Shown in pieces: positions 33,401 to 38,903 of a stretch of 64,000 bases of DNA. The position numbers and the translations under genes are program-made. Within the stretch, counting starts at the first letter, position 1. Each line of letters starts with the position of its first letter. The stretch is from Pseudidiomarina aestuarii (GTDB lineage Bacteria > Pseudomonadota > Gammaproteobacteria > Enterobacterales > Alteromonadaceae). The stretch lies in contig NZ_PIPR01000004.1 of NCBI RefSeq assembly GCF_003987355.1, forward strand, positions 44,791 through 108,790, read 5' to 3'. The notes below the pieces were generated by a model that had not been told where the DNA came from, ran no database searches, and saw nothing but the letters and a program-made list of their open reading frames with translations.

Positions 33401-36400
33401 TGATTACCGAAGACATTGAGGTGGTTGCTCAGTGCGAGACCGTTAATCTCACAGTAACCTTCGAGTTAAATGGTGGCGAGCGCAGTGGTGGTGGTGAATT
33501 GGTTCAATCGGTTGCTTACGGCAATGCAGCAATTGCGCCGGACGTTGAAGCGCCTGAAGGCTGGAAGCATACTGGCTGGAATGTCGAATTTAATAATGTC
33601 ACCGAAGACTTGACCGTCACCGCGACCTATCGCTTTATTCCGGTGGGTCAAGACCTAGTTGTTCAAACGGACCAAGATATTGCCCTCGACATCGTTCCGA
33701 GCGTAATGGGCGAAGATGGTTATGAATTATCACTGGAAGTGATTTCGGCAACATCCAATGGTCGAGTCACCGTTGATGGATTGACTTTCAATTATCAGCC
33801 AAATCTCGATTATGTTGGTCCGGATAGTTTCACCTACACCGTGACAGATAGCGAATTAACCTCGCGCGTCTACACGGTTCAAATTGAAGTGATACCAGTC
33901 GATGCTGGACCTATTGCAGAAGATGATGAATACACGGTCACTCGAACTCCTAACGATGTCTATGAATTTGACGTCATGGAGAATGACTCAGATCCGAGCG
34001 GTAGTCCGCTTATTATTTCTCATGCGACAGCCTCATTGGGTACGGTCACCATAGAAAATGGCGAGGGCGAACAAGGAATTATTCAAAATGGTCAGGTCAT
34101 TGGTTATGCAACCTACAACAATGATTATCTCCGTTTCCAAGCAGTTGAGGGTTACGTAGGCACTATTGATCTAGGCTACGGCATCAAGAATGACCGTGAT
34201 CAAGGTGATACCGCGCAAGTTCGTTTGACTATCGAAGGTAATCCAGATGACGACTTACCGGTTATCGTGGTTCCTGAAGATAAAACCATTGATGCGACGG
34301 CACTTTTTACTCGAGTAAACTTGGGTAATGCATCTGCCACCGATAGACTCGGTCGGCCGGTACCAGTGTCACTGGTCGATGGCGAGTCCATGTTCCCGCC
34401 TGGCAGCAATTTAGCGTACTGGCGTGCAGAGGATTATGACGGTAATGTCAGTTATGCAAGTCAAGGTGTACGGGTTAATCCACTGATTTCAATCAGTAAA
34501 GATCAGTTGGTCATACCGGGTGACGAAGTAACGATTACTGCCTATCTAAATGGTGATCATCATGACTATCCAGTTGTCATTCCATTCACATTAAGCGGAA
34601 CTGCGGAAGAGTGGCATCACAGCTTACGTGAAGGTGAGTTTGTTATTGAGTCTGGTCGTCAGGCGAGTATTACCTTTGAAGTTTACAGAGGTGAGCCACT
34701 GACAGAAGACCTCACGCTCAACATCCAGTTGGATGAGACGATGAACTTAGGTCCAAATGGTAGCTCAACGATTCTGATTACCGACCGGAATATAGCGCCA
34801 GAAGTTGACCTAGCAGTGGTGCAAAGTGGTGAACGGCGTCCAGTTCTTGCTCGCGACGAAGGACAAGTAACCGTCACTGCATTCCCGAGTGATCAGAATA
34901 AGCAAGACCGACTGAGCCTCGATTGGGAAGTTCCATTTGAAGCTGAATTTGCAGTGACCAATGACAGCTTTACGTTCGATGCTGAAGCAATTGAGGTAGG
35001 AATTTATACGGTTGCGGTTACTGTCACGGACGACGGTGACCCTTCACTCTCCAGTCGTGAATTTATCTACATAGATGTTCGTGATTCTCTACCACTGCTT
35101 GGTGACGGTGATGCCAACGGCAACTTACTGCCGGATTCCGTAGATGGTTGGGGTGATGACAATAACAATGGTATTCCGAATTATCTGGATCCATTCGGTG
35201 TTTGTGATGTCATTCCTGAGCGTTTGAACGAAGGTGAATTGTACGCAATAGAGGCTGAGCCGAGCTTGTGTATTCGCAAGGGTCCAATTGCGATGGAAGT
35301 AGCGATGGGCGCGTTGCAGGTCTTTATGGACGACACTGATGGTGAGAATGTCGTCGCTGCCATGGCAATGGTTCGCGAATTAGCTGACGGATTAGTCCCT
35401 GAAGACGAGTTCTACGATAATGTCGGCGGTATCTTCGATGCGATGATTACCGAATTACAAACGCCAGGGCAGACATTGCGCCTTGCTATTCCACAGCGGC
35501 AACCAATTCCAGCCGGTGCAGTTTATCGTTGGTTATCGCCCGTAAACGGTTGGCAAACATTCAGTGTCACTGAGACTAATGCGCTGTTTAGTACTGCCGG
35601 CGAGCCAGGTTTCTGTCCTCCTCCAGGTAGTGAGTTGTGGCAACCAGGGCTGACTGAAGGACACCATTGTGTACAAGTTCAAATGGCTGATGGTAGCGCC
35701 GAAGATGCTGATTTGTTGGCGAATCGAGTTGCGTTGTTAGTCGGTGGTGTAGCTGTCGAGAAGACCCAGAATAACCCGCCAATTGCTCAGAACGATTCGG
35801 TAGAGATGCCTTGGAATAGCTCGATTCAAATCGAGCCGCTCAGTAATGATAGCGATGACGACGGGGATACATTACGAATCACTTCAGCATCAGCACCGGT
35901 TGGCGAAGTATCGATCCTTACGGATTCGGAACTTGAATACACTGCGCCAGAAAACTATGCAGGTGAAGTTGAAATCGATTACAGCATTTCAGATGGAAAC
36001 GGCGGTGTAGCAAGCGCAGTGGTTGTTGTGAAGATTGTTGCGAACCAAGCTCCTATAGCCGTTGATGACAGTGCATCGACCGATGACCGCACCGCTATTA
36101 AAGTGAATATTTTGCGTAACGATAGCGATCCAGATGGAGATGCTCTAACCTTAGAAAGCATTACAGCAAACTATGGTTCGGTTGAGATTAATGAAGATCA
36201 AACAATTACTTATACACCACGATTGAAGTTTGCTGGTGAAGATATACTGAGCTATACCATAAACGATGGTCGCGGTGGCACCGCCACAGCGGAAGTGAGA
36301 ATAACAATCAAGGTAGTGGAGACAATTGTGGTGACCAATACAAGTTCGAAAGGCGGTTCTATGAGTGCTTGGATTATCGCGGTAATGGTTCTATTTGGAG

Positions 36401-37068
36401 CTGTCCGTACCGGTTTAGTGAGAGCGCGGCAGTTGAGTTTAATTGGCTTTGCAGCTTTGTTGAGTTTACCGGCAATGGCGCATCAACATGGTGATCATCA
36501 GCAAGCAAATCACCATGAGCAAAATCCATGGCAGGTTCGAGTACAGTTTGGCCAAGCAGAAGCAGGTGGCAGTGACGGTGACTTTATCAGTCAATTACCA
36601 GCCAACGCGACGCTGGTGGATAGTGATTATAGTGACACCTCCATGGGGATTGCTATCGGTTACTCGTTTACAGAACGATTTGCAGCTGAGTTAGGCTATG
36701 TTGATCTTGGTGAAGCTTATGCAACCTATCAAGCAACTACAACTAATCCTGAACAAGTCTATCAGCAGTTGGTTGGCTTGCAGCCGATCCTTGCGAGTGG
36801 GGTCACGCTCGGAGCGAGCTATGCACTTATTGACACTGAAAAGTGGATTCTGAGTGTGAATGGTGGCTTGTTTGTTTGGGAGTCCGATTTAGAAAGTCAG
36901 TCGGCCACACAAGTTTTCCGGAGCTCAGAAGACGGTTCGGATCTGTATTTTGGTCTTGCGGCTGGACTCAAACTGAACAAACATTGGACGCTTGGTGTGG
37001 GTTACCGTAGTTATCAATTAGACGAGTCTATTAACGATTTACACGCGACGCTGAGCTATCGATTCTAA
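18403..37068 (+). CDS. Giant secreted repeat protein with C-terminal outer-membrane barrel
   Basis: A 6221-codon frame without interruption. Approximate layout: Sec signal peptide 1-23 (cleavage VSA-DP); an N-terminal beta-rich domain 24-520; seven or more DUF11-like Ig domains 526-1765 (for example VTPGSTVTYTLAYENVGTA near 790); a carboxypeptidase-regulatory/SdrD-B-like domain about 1771-1875; about 51 InlB-B-type repeats 1886-5078; Ig, HYR-like and beta-sandwich domains to 5560; a TSP3-like DxDxNG segment 5567-5602; a region resembling choice-of-anchor domains; two cadherin-like domains 5787-5970; a GlyGly-CTERM-like segment 5984-6009; an internal signal-like segment 6010-6026; and an OmpA-like barrel 6027-6221 ending in YRF. 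The start is GTG with no clear ribosome site, and an overlapping ATG-TGC-TGA sits 2 nt upstream. Likely a cell-surface adhesin or fibre; the exact role is unknown. Confidence 0.9.
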   Translation: MLKTIIKTTAALALVGSTVHVSADPFPPNWDNGSGAAVHFSPVAWPDEPANPQSCGDNCGDWKPYTRFQNSMNDLRNKDPSNGGTSPQSYVNVSSSCSDGDLPSIYYYLHQGPTPEQDVVMFRWRVESAPNTYATGPNTGSYGSSDPWSSALWSVLFDVDGTGYTSLAAHLDGSSGSPSTSIDKLVGIWSKNNNHSLDYVNDPSVIELAHNPTAFVGPTGKVMNFNGNNTPSESWPNGSGETEWDYGSTRAKLVSTSSCNEYFVDYQIPVSMLDASAEGGPKITRETPIAMLFCTANSLNNPFQKDCAISNNWTANSAKPAPFGDYISFNQEESYSQPIIKSLNADAPLTCPGSFELEAIVQDALALQNGEVVPSVKGVDFYYWYDQNSNGEADEPDGEWVKVPQSAALAEGSQNLWEASWDSTSLPKGRYLIGAQAVDDNSVVDTGMTPSGVDNRTFSYLTGDAANKIYIDGSWVTGQQAVFPHHSPGITPSASENWYANPAVSEQQIFLISTAINACGVSPAIEYSTSKSELAAGESTDFTVTITNPPTNISVDLDDIVVELPPGFTYTAASSVGTGGLPSTEPTVVGNQLTWANTSSLAAGTTATLDFSASATSTAGQYNSSVSTVSSFGLLESEPVALNVDGVRLSLDILPSSYSIVANGSSQLTYTIQYSNDSSLVLQDPTLEFVLPAGVTYVSCSGGDACSESSNTVTFGLPDLGSYDSGSVIVVITVPELWTSSSLNVTAELAAIAPDTSEVTKSASRKVSVSGYQIAGEPDMRVTKTANAVTVTPGSTVTYTLAYENVGTAAAENVVITDTLPIGVTYVSSSSSGVFSSGDVTWSIGTVNAGATGFVTLTVSAPDPYVGANPFVNSASIDWTNAAAPVSSNSSFVGVTGNTCNTYHYTGTKFNANPGNVYIAEALAAAPNGTVTEIPITVGGTDTEIASYVQDPAAVTSLEINGTIDSNMSIQRPSGGGVIVTVKAYLYTTSRGAELASGTVTRQGSDSSDVTVPLTFASGAFTIPKDARIEFVYLARSSNANQTRDVTLQFGGLVASVPTNSNAVICTQNPASLIISAAVEPDEIEAGSTETLTYSIDYANTGNDPAANAIVSASLPVGMTACEASTDGTTWSACSGATSHQFATIATVGSGASGTLYLRGSAPSGSAENDTLDFTASIVSDDTPSIGTTAQTSVIAAGGGGGETPNPELSLSIAASSTFIVPVETVNYTIKAVNTGNTTLENVVVTSTLPVADYFDYVSCTGCSVSGNELSWTIALIAAGTDQDLTFSAELNGTNLPAGISLLSHTADATADGSITAAANTIQLSVSGNPSLVADFTATPSTGLEPGDTVNYSLVIENDGNATATDVRATIPLANYLSLASDLTVSGGTALIDYANNRIIVTASSLEPAATINLSYSATIGEIPAGTTTITSNTKISAANAGQQTATNSVTASAAPILGVDIALDGSSAVPAAIVKSTTTGTVINVDRTVHFLIGQYVKFTGSGEIRRIVALNSNSITLNSSVTVTADEEIYGAVTADVNYRNTGNTLATSAELVVDLPVGLTFYSASPAATSDPGVNNTGSITWALGTLEADEGGTAQLILFSSGASGAQTVDVTLSEVAATDATDQATIAFGGITVEKTSTGSPIFAGDEIAYQITLSNSLGSAVGSVAVVDTLASGFSYKAGSATIDGVASEPSFDGSDTSFNVPSWSGLTVPAADSLVIAFTVEVSSDVGAGTYQNLIQTTVPSSVGLTDFDGLTKTTEDVSVVGADQGSISGFVYKRNGTASSFDAETDTLLSSVKMEIYQDGADCSNVYATDCRITYTDDNGEYQITVPTGEWFVRAVPGTGDLNNSWNLVFGTNDQPISVAAGGSYTDTKGYDEEVITYTVTFNDHLNQFIADDTVNHGDAATAPTPPARVGYTFAGWDTDFSAVTSDLTVTATYTLNTYTVTFDVGAGERTGGGALVQTIDHGSDATAPTVNAPAGSTFSGWDVGFTNVTSDLTVTAQYAVIQYTVRFLDWDGTVLKSETVNWGGAATAPGSPSRTGYAFTGWNPSDYSSITENTDITAQYSINQYTVAFEDFDGSALGTDTVDYNTAATAPSAPSRTGYTFTGWDTSFTNVTSNITVTAEYSIKQYTVTFNLNGGTRTGGGELTQTVNHGSAATAPVFDEPAGETFTGWSTTFTNVTSDLTVNALYDDVTLTVRFLDHDAEVLKTESVVYGSGATAPTDPSRTGYTFSGWSPADYSNITTDTDVTAQYSINQYTVTFEDFDGSELGTDTVDYDSAATAPADPTRIGYTFTGWDVTFTNVTADITVTAEYSIKQYTVTFNLNGGTRTGGGELTQTVNHGSAATAPVFDEPSGETFTGWSTTFTNVTSDLTVNALYDDVTLTVRFLDHDAEVLKTESVTYGSGATAPADPTRTGYTFAGWSPSDYSNITTDTDITAQYSINEYTVTFVDHDATELKVETVEHGSDATAPADPTRTGYTFTGWDTAFTNVTADITVTAEYDVNEYTVTFNLNGGTRTGGGELTQTVNHGAAATAPVFDEPAGETFTGWSATFTNVTSDLTVNALYDDVTLTVRFLDHDAEVLKTESVTYGSGATAPADPTRTGYTFTGWSPADYSNITSDTDVTAQYDINQYTVTFEDYNGTELGTDTVDYNTAATAPADPTRTGYTFTGWDTSFTNVTGDITVTAEYEINTYTVTFNLNGGTRTGGGELTQTVNHGAAATAPVFDEPAGETFTGWSATFTNVTSDLTVNALYDDVTLTVRFLDHDAEVLKTESVTYGSGATAPADPTRTGYTFTGWSPADYSNITTDTDITAQYDINQYTVTFEDYDGTELGTDTVDYNTAATAPADPTRTGYTFTGWDVTFTAVTSDITVTAEYDINQYTVTFEDFDGSELGTDTVDYNTAATAPADPTRTGYTFTGWDTSFTNVTGDITVTAEYEINTYSVTFNLNGGTRTGGGDLTQTVNHGAAATAPDFDEPAGETFTGWSTTFDNVTSDLTVNALYDDVTLTVRFLDHDAEVLKTESVTYGSGVTAPADPTRTGYTFTGWSPSDYSNITTDTDVTAQYDINQYTVTFEDFDGSELGTDTVDYNTAATAPADPTRTGYTFTGWDVTFTAVTSNITVTAEYEINTYTVTFNLNGGTRTGGGELTQTVNHGAAATAPVFDEPAGETFTGWSTTFDNVTSDLTVNAQYDDVTLTVRFLDHDGDVLKTETVTYGTGATAPADPTRTGYTFTGWSPGDYSNITTDTDVTAQYSINQYTVTFEDFDGSELGTDTVDYNTAAIAPADPTRTGYTFTGWDTAFTNVTADITVTAEYEINTYTVTFNLNGGTRTGGGELIQTVNHGSAATAPVFDGPAGETFTGWSTTFDNVTSDLTVNAQYDDVMLTVRFLGHDAEVLKTESVTYGSGATAPADPTRTGYTFTGWSPSDYSNITTDTDVTAQYDINQYTVTFEDFDGSELGTDTVDYNTAATAPADPTRTGYTFTGWDTSFTNVTGDITVTAEYEINTYTVTFNLNGGTRTGGGDLTQTVNHGSAATSPVFDEPAGETFTGWSTTFNNVTSDLTVNALYDDVTLTIRFLDYDGDVLKTETVTYGSGATAPADPIRTGYTFTDWSPADYSNITTDTDVTAQYSINQYTVTFEDYDGTELGTDTVDYNTAATAPADPTRTGYTFTGWDISFTNVTADITVTAEYEINTYTVTFNLNGGTRTGGGELTQTVNHGSAATAPVFDEPAGETFTSWSTTFDNVTSDLTVNALYDDVTLTVRFLDHDAEVLKTESVTYGSGATAPADPTRTGYTFTGWSPADYSNITTDTDVTAQYSINQYTVTFEDFDSSELGTDTVDYNTAATAPADPTRTGYTFTGWDTSFTNVTADITVTAEYDINTYTVTFNLNGGTRTGGGDLTQTVNHGSAATAPTFDEPAGETFTGWNTTFDNVTSDLTVNALYDDVTLTVRFLDHDAEVLKTESVTYGSGATAPADPSRTGYTFTGWSPADFSNITTATDVTAQYEINEYTVTFVDHDATELKVETVEHSSDATAPADPTRTGYTFTGWDTSFTNVTGDITVTAEYEINTYTVTFNLNGGTRTGGGDLAQTVNHGSAATAPTFDEPAGETFTGWSTTFDNVTSDLTVNALYDDVTNTVRFLDYDGGVLKTETVTFGSGATAPADPTRTGYTFTGWTPADYSNITTDTDVTAQYDINQYTVTFEDYDGGELATDTVDYNTAATAPADPTRTGYTFTGWDVTFTAVTSDITVTAEYEINTYKVTFNLNGGTRTGGGDLTQTVNHGSAAIAPTFDEPAGETFTAWSVAFDNVTSDLTVNALYDEVTNTVRFLDHDGDVLKTETVTFGSGATAPTDPTRTGYTFTGWSPADYSNITSDTDVTAQYEINEYTVTFVDHDATELKVETVEHSSDATAPTDPTRTGYTFIGWDTTFTNVTADLTVTAEYDINEYTVTFNLNGGTRTGGGELTQTVNHGAAATVPVFDEPAGETFTGWSTTFDNVTSNLIVDALYDDITNTVRFLDHDGNVLKTETVIYGTGATAPADPTRTGYTFTGWSPADFSNITTATDVTAQYEINDYTVTFVDHDATELKVETVAHGSDATAPADPTRTGYTFTGWDATFTSVTADLTVTAEYDINEYTVTFNLNGGTRTGGGELTQTIEHGSGATAPEFEVPEGKTFSGWSIEFSNITGDVTIEAQYDDIRLTVRFLDHDEAVLKTETVLYGTAATAPASPERNGYAFTGWSPADFSNITTDTDVSAQYSINSYTVTFEDHDGTELKVETVEHGSGASAPEEPTREGYTFTGWSVEYSEITADITIVAQYEINTYTVTFNLNGGERTGGGELVQTVEYSADAVAPEFDSPEGKVFTEWSLDFTNVTADITVDAQYDDIQLTVRFLDHDETVLKTETVTYGAAATAPSEPEREGYTFTGWSPTDFSNITEDMDVIAQYEINSYTVTFVSHEGDVVATEQVEYGGSATEPDYGAHASHTFTGWDTTFDVITEDIEVVAQCETVNLTVTFELNGGERSGGGELVQSVAYGNAAIAPDVEAPEGWKHTGWNVEFNNVTEDLTVTATYRFIPVGQDLVVQTDQDIALDIVPSVMGEDGYELSLEVISATSNGRVTVDGLTFNYQPNLDYVGPDSFTYTVTDSELTSRVYTVQIEVIPVDAGPIAEDDEYTVTRTPNDVYEFDVMENDSDPSGSPLIISHATASLGTVTIENGEGEQGIIQNGQVIGYATYNNDYLRFQAVEGYVGTIDLGYGIKNDRDQGDTAQVRLTIEGNPDDDLPVIVVPEDKTIDATALFTRVNLGNASATDRLGRPVPVSLVDGESMFPPGSNLAYWRAEDYDGNVSYASQGVRVNPLISISKDQLVIPGDEVTITAYLNGDHHDYPVVIPFTLSGTAEEWHHSLREGEFVIESGRQASITFEVYRGEPLTEDLTLNIQLDETMNLGPNGSSTILITDRNIAPEVDLAVVQSGERRPVLARDEGQVTVTAFPSDQNKQDRLSLDWEVPFEAEFAVTNDSFTFDAEAIEVGIYTVAVTVTDDGDPSLSSREFIYIDVRDSLPLLGDGDANGNLLPDSVDGWGDDNNNGIPNYLDPFGVCDVIPERLNEGELYAIEAEPSLCIRKGPIAMEVAMGALQVFMDDTDGENVVAAMAMVRELADGLVPEDEFYDNVGGIFDAMITELQTPGQTLRLAIPQRQPIPAGAVYRWLSPVNGWQTFSVTETNALFSTAGEPGFCPPPGSELWQPGLTEGHHCVQVQMADGSAEDADLLANRVALLVGGVAVEKTQNNPPIAQNDSVEMPWNSSIQIEPLSNDSDDDGDTLRITSASAPVGEVSILTDSELEYTAPENYAGEVEIDYSISDGNGGVASAVVVVKIVANQAPIAVDDSASTDDRTAIKVNILRNDSDPDGDALTLESITANYGSVEINEDQTITYTPRLKFAGEDILSYTINDGRGGTATAEVRITIKVVETIVVTNTSSKGGSMSAWIIAVMVLFGAVRTGLVRARQLSLIGFAALLSLPAMAHQHGDHQQANHHEQNPWQVRVQFGQAEAGGSDGDFISQLPANATLVDSDYSDTSMGIAIGYSFTERFAAELGYVDLGEAYATYQATTTNPEQVYQQLVGLQPILASGVTLGASYALIDTEKWILSVNGGLFVWESDLESQSATQVFRSSEDGSDLYFGLAAGLKLNKHWTLGVGYRSYQLDESINDLHATLSYRF
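24058..33636 (+). repeat. About 51 tandem InlB-B-type repeats with a three-unit period
   Basis: Each unit is 61-65 residues and resembles the Listeria-Bacteroides (InlB B, Flg_new) repeat, ending in GYTFTGW-x-DITVTAEY-type motifs. Three types alternate. A begins YTVTFNLNGGTRTGGG (64 residues), B has TVRFLDHDAEVLKTE (63) and C has YTVTFEDFDGSELGTD (61), giving a 188-residue, 564-bp period. A variant of C, YTVTFVDHDATELKVE, replaces it in several periods. Counting by eye gives 51 units. Outer units are divergent and central ones nearly identical. One extra C unit at about 27058-27240 breaks the phase. In relatives such repeats form stiff extended stalks. Confidence 0.9.
36352..36480 (+). other. 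GlyGly-CTERM-like segment followed by internal signal-like segment
   Basis: Residues 5984-6009 read GGSM, then the hydrophobic stretch SAWIIAVMVLFGAV, then R6002, R6007 and R6009. This is the GG / helix / basic-cluster plan of GlyGly-CTERM sorting tails, which are normally at the very C-terminus and are cut by rhombosortase. Immediately after it QLSLIGFAALLSLPAMA (6010-6026) has the plan of a signal peptide with an AMA cleavage site. Function at an internal position is an inference. An in-frame ATG at 36361 or GTG at 36418 could in principle start a separate barrel protein, but neither has a clear ribosome site. Confidence 0.6.
36481..37065 (+). other. OmpA-like eight-strand beta-barrel domain of the giant protein
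   Basis: Residues 6027-6221. After a His-rich lead (HQHGDHQQANHH) come alternating amphipathic strands typical of small outer-membrane barrels: WQVRVQFGQAEAGG, MGIAIGYSFTERFAAELGYVDLG, GVTLGASYALIDTEKWILSVNGGLFVWES, LYFGLAAGLKLNKHWTLGVGYRSYQL and LHATLSYRF. The terminal Phe preceded by an alternating strand is the usual BAM recognition signal. The domain resembles the OMP_b-brl family. It would anchor or assist export of the upstream passenger. Confidence 0.75.
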
Positions 37069-37084
37069 GTATTCGAGCAAAATG

Positions 37085-37111
37085 AAAAGGCGCCTTTGAG
37101 GCGCCTTTTTT
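37085..37111. terminator. Intrinsic terminator between the giant gene and maeB
   Basis: AAAAGGCGCC (37085-37094) and GGCGCCTTTT (37100-37109) form a 10-bp stem around TTTGA, followed by TT on the plus strand. A matching A/T arrangement is present on the other strand. It lies 16 nt after the giant gene and 17 nt after the maeB stop, so it can serve both convergent genes. Confidence 0.9.
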
Positions 37112-37127
37112 GTGCATGCTTGCTGGG

Positions 37128-38372
37128 TTACTCAGCCATGTAATTCTTGGGTAAGTCGATACGCGAAGCGCCAGACGCTACCGCAGCTTCCGCCACAGCG
37201 CGAGATACGCGAGTTTTTAGACGTGGGTCGATAGGCTTCGGAATAATGTAATCTTTTCCAAATTCTAGCTGATCGATTCCAGCCGCTTTACGAACGGACT
37301 CAGGAACTGGCTCTTTGGCTAATTCGCGAATGGCGGTTACTGCGGCTATCTTCATTTCGTCATTAATCATGCGCGCACGAACATCCAGTGCACCGCGGAA
37401 GATGAATGGGAAACAAAGCACGTTATTCACCTGATTCGGATAATCAGAGCGACCGGTCGCAATAATTAAATCATCACGCGCCTTCATCGCGAGTTCAGGC
37501 TTAATTTCTGGATCTGGGTTCGAGCATGCAAAGACAATCGGATTTGGAGCCATGAGCTGCAGTGCTTCGACGCTCAGTAAATTAGGTCCGGATACACCAA
37601 TAAAGACATCGGCTTCAGTAATCACTTCTTCTAACGTACGTTTGTCCGTATTGTTGGCAAACAATGCCTTATATTCATTTAAGTCTTCACGACGGGTATG
37701 GATAACGCCTTTTGAGTCCAACATATAGATGTGCTCACGTTGCGCGCCACATTTAATCAGCAGTTCCATACAAGCAATTGCTGCGGCCCCGGCTCCCAAA
37801 CAGACAATTTGAGCCTTCTTGAGTTCTTTGCCTTGAATCTCTAGGGCATTTAATAACCCCGCGGCGGTGACAATCGCGGTGCCATGTTGGTCATCATGAA
37901 AAATCGGAACATCACAACGCTCAATCAGCGCCTGTTCAATCTCGAAACACTCCGGCGCCTTGATATCCTCGAGATTTACACCGCCAAAACTATCGGCGAT
38001 GTTGGCAACCGTATTGATAAAGTCTTGGGTAGTGCGGTGGGTGACTTCAATATCAATCGAATCCAGGCCAGCAAAGCGTTTAAACAGTAACGCCTTACCT
38101 TCCATGACCGGTTTCGCCGCCATCGGTCCGAGATTGCCGAGTCCAAGAATAGCGGTACCATTTGAAATGACCGCGACCATATTGCCCTTAGCGGTGTATT
38201 TGTAGACATCCTCAGGGTTTTCAGCAATCGCTCGCACCGGCTCGGCTACGCCTGGGCTATAGGCCAAGGCCAAATCTTTACTGGTTTCGGCTGGCTTGGT
38301 CAGTTCGATACTGATTTTACCGGGCGTTGGAAGGGCGTGGTAGTCGAGGGCTTGTTGCCGAAAGTCAGTCAT
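37128..38372 (-). CDS. NAD(P)-dependent malic enzyme, short form
   Basis: Oxidatively decarboxylates malate to pyruvate. The ATG at 38372 gives MTDFRQQALDYHALPTPGKISIE and 414 residues; upstream codons would add only an unconserved stretch. It has the malic N domain with TKDLALAYSPGVAEPVRAI-like sequence, TAILGLGNLGPMAAKPVMEGK, the metal/catalytic FHDDQHGTAIV near 160, the nucleotide loop CLGAGAAAIACMELL near 195 and FACSNPDPEI near 290. It equals the catalytic half of MaeB without the C-terminal phosphotransacetylase-like domain. Cofactor choice cannot be read from the sequence. It lies beside rpmE but has its own promoter. Confidence 0.92.
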   Translation of the reverse strand: MTDFRQQALDYHALPTPGKISIELTKPAETSKDLALAYSPGVAEPVRAIAENPEDVYKYTAKGNMVAVISNGTAILGLGNLGPMAAKPVMEGKALLFKRFAGLDSIDIEVTHRTTQDFINTVANIADSFGGVNLEDIKAPECFEIEQALIERCDVPIFHDDQHGTAIVTAAGLLNALEIQGKELKKAQIVCLGAGAAAIACMELLIKCGAQREHIYMLDSKGVIHTRREDLNEYKALFANNTDKRTLEEVITEADVFIGVSGPNLLSVEALQLMAPNPIVFACSNPDPEIKPELAMKARDDLIIATGRSDYPNQVNNVLCFPFIFRGALDVRARMINDEMKIAAVTAIRELAKEPVPESVRKAAGIDQLEFGKDYIIPKPIDPRLKTRVSRAVAEAAVASGASRIDLPKNYMAE

Positions 38373-38413
38373 TCTTTGCAATCCTGATAGCGAGAATAAA
38401 ATGTATGACTGCC

Positions 38414-38441
38414 ATTGTAGAGGGTATTGAGTGAATAACAA
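38414..38441 (-). promoter_or_regulatory. Putative malic enzyme promoter
   Basis: On the minus strand TTGTTA (38436-38441) and TACAAT (38414-38419) are separated by 16 nt. Transcription would start near 38407, giving a leader of about 35 nt to the ATG at 38372. This fits the chosen start codon. Confidence 0.55.
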
Positions 38442-38510
38442 ATCTTACCTGATGCTCGAATATTGCTCAGTAGAAAATCCCATGTTCACTGGCATTGCTG
38501 CAATTAGGCA

Positions 38511-38538
38511 ATAAAAAAAGGCGCCTTTTGGCGCCTTT
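38511..38538 (-). terminator. rpmE intrinsic terminator
   Basis: AAAGGCGCC (38517-38525) and GGCGCCTTT (38530-38538) pair around TTTT. Read on the minus strand the stem is followed by a run of T residues, a strong terminator located 28 nt after the rpmE stop. The GGCGCC core is the same as in the terminator at 37085. Confidence 0.9.
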
Positions 38539-38566
38539 CTTAAATATTCGGACATAACCATCTATT

Positions 38567-38788
38567 TTAAGATGATTTCTTACCGCCCAATACGCTGAAG
38601 CGTTTCTGGAATTTGTCGATACGACCACCAGTATCCATAATACGCTGCTTACCAGTGTAGAACGGGTGACACTCTGAACATACGTCCAAGTGCAAGTCGC
38701 CGCCTTTGGTAGAATTCGTTACAAACGTGTTACCGCATGAGCAGCTAACGTTAAGCTCTACATACTTAGGGTGAATACCATCTTTCAT
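38567..38788 (-). CDS. rpmE: 50S ribosomal protein L31, zinc-binding form
   Basis: The 73-residue L31 begins [20 protein letters not shown]. The four zinc ligands C16, C18, C37 and C40 are all present, marking the C-plus paralogue, which in zinc starvation can be replaced by the YkgM form (not in this window). L31 bridges the two ribosomal subunits. A strong promoter lies about 110 nt upstream and a terminator just downstream, so it is a single-gene unit between maeB and priA. Confidence 0.97.
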   Translation of the reverse strand: MKDGIHPKYVELNVSCSCGNTFVTNSTKGGDLHLDVCSECHPFYTGKQRIMDTGGRIDKFQKRFSVLGGKKSS

Positions 38789-38903
38789 CTGGGAGACCTC
38801 AAGTTAGGCCGCATCGCCATCCGACCCGAAGTCGAACACCATGCGTGGTTTAGTTAAACGGCTCCGCTCATTCAGTGAGCAGATACCAACAATTAGGGCG
38901 CGG

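Noticed and set aside
24058..33636. Regular repeats as a possible CRISPR or satellite DNA
   Set aside because: The units are 183-195 bp, stay in one reading frame across 9.6 kb and translate to a known repeat fold, so they are coding tandem repeats without spacers.
36361..37068. Barrel domain as a separate gene starting at the internal ATG 36361 or GTG 36418
   Set aside because: No ribosome site or promoter is visible and the frame is continuous with the giant protein. Kept as an alternative within the giant-gene entry, not as its own gene.
18403..37068. Frameshift or misassembly joining two genes
   Set aside because: The frame is open and domain-rich throughout, and the junctions between domains show no sign of a shifted frame. 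Misassembly inside the repeats could change copy number but would not create the C-terminal fusion.
38373..38441. Longer malic enzyme start at 38441
   Set aside because: It would place the start codon upstream of the -10 and inside the -35 of the likely promoter and add 23 unconserved residues.
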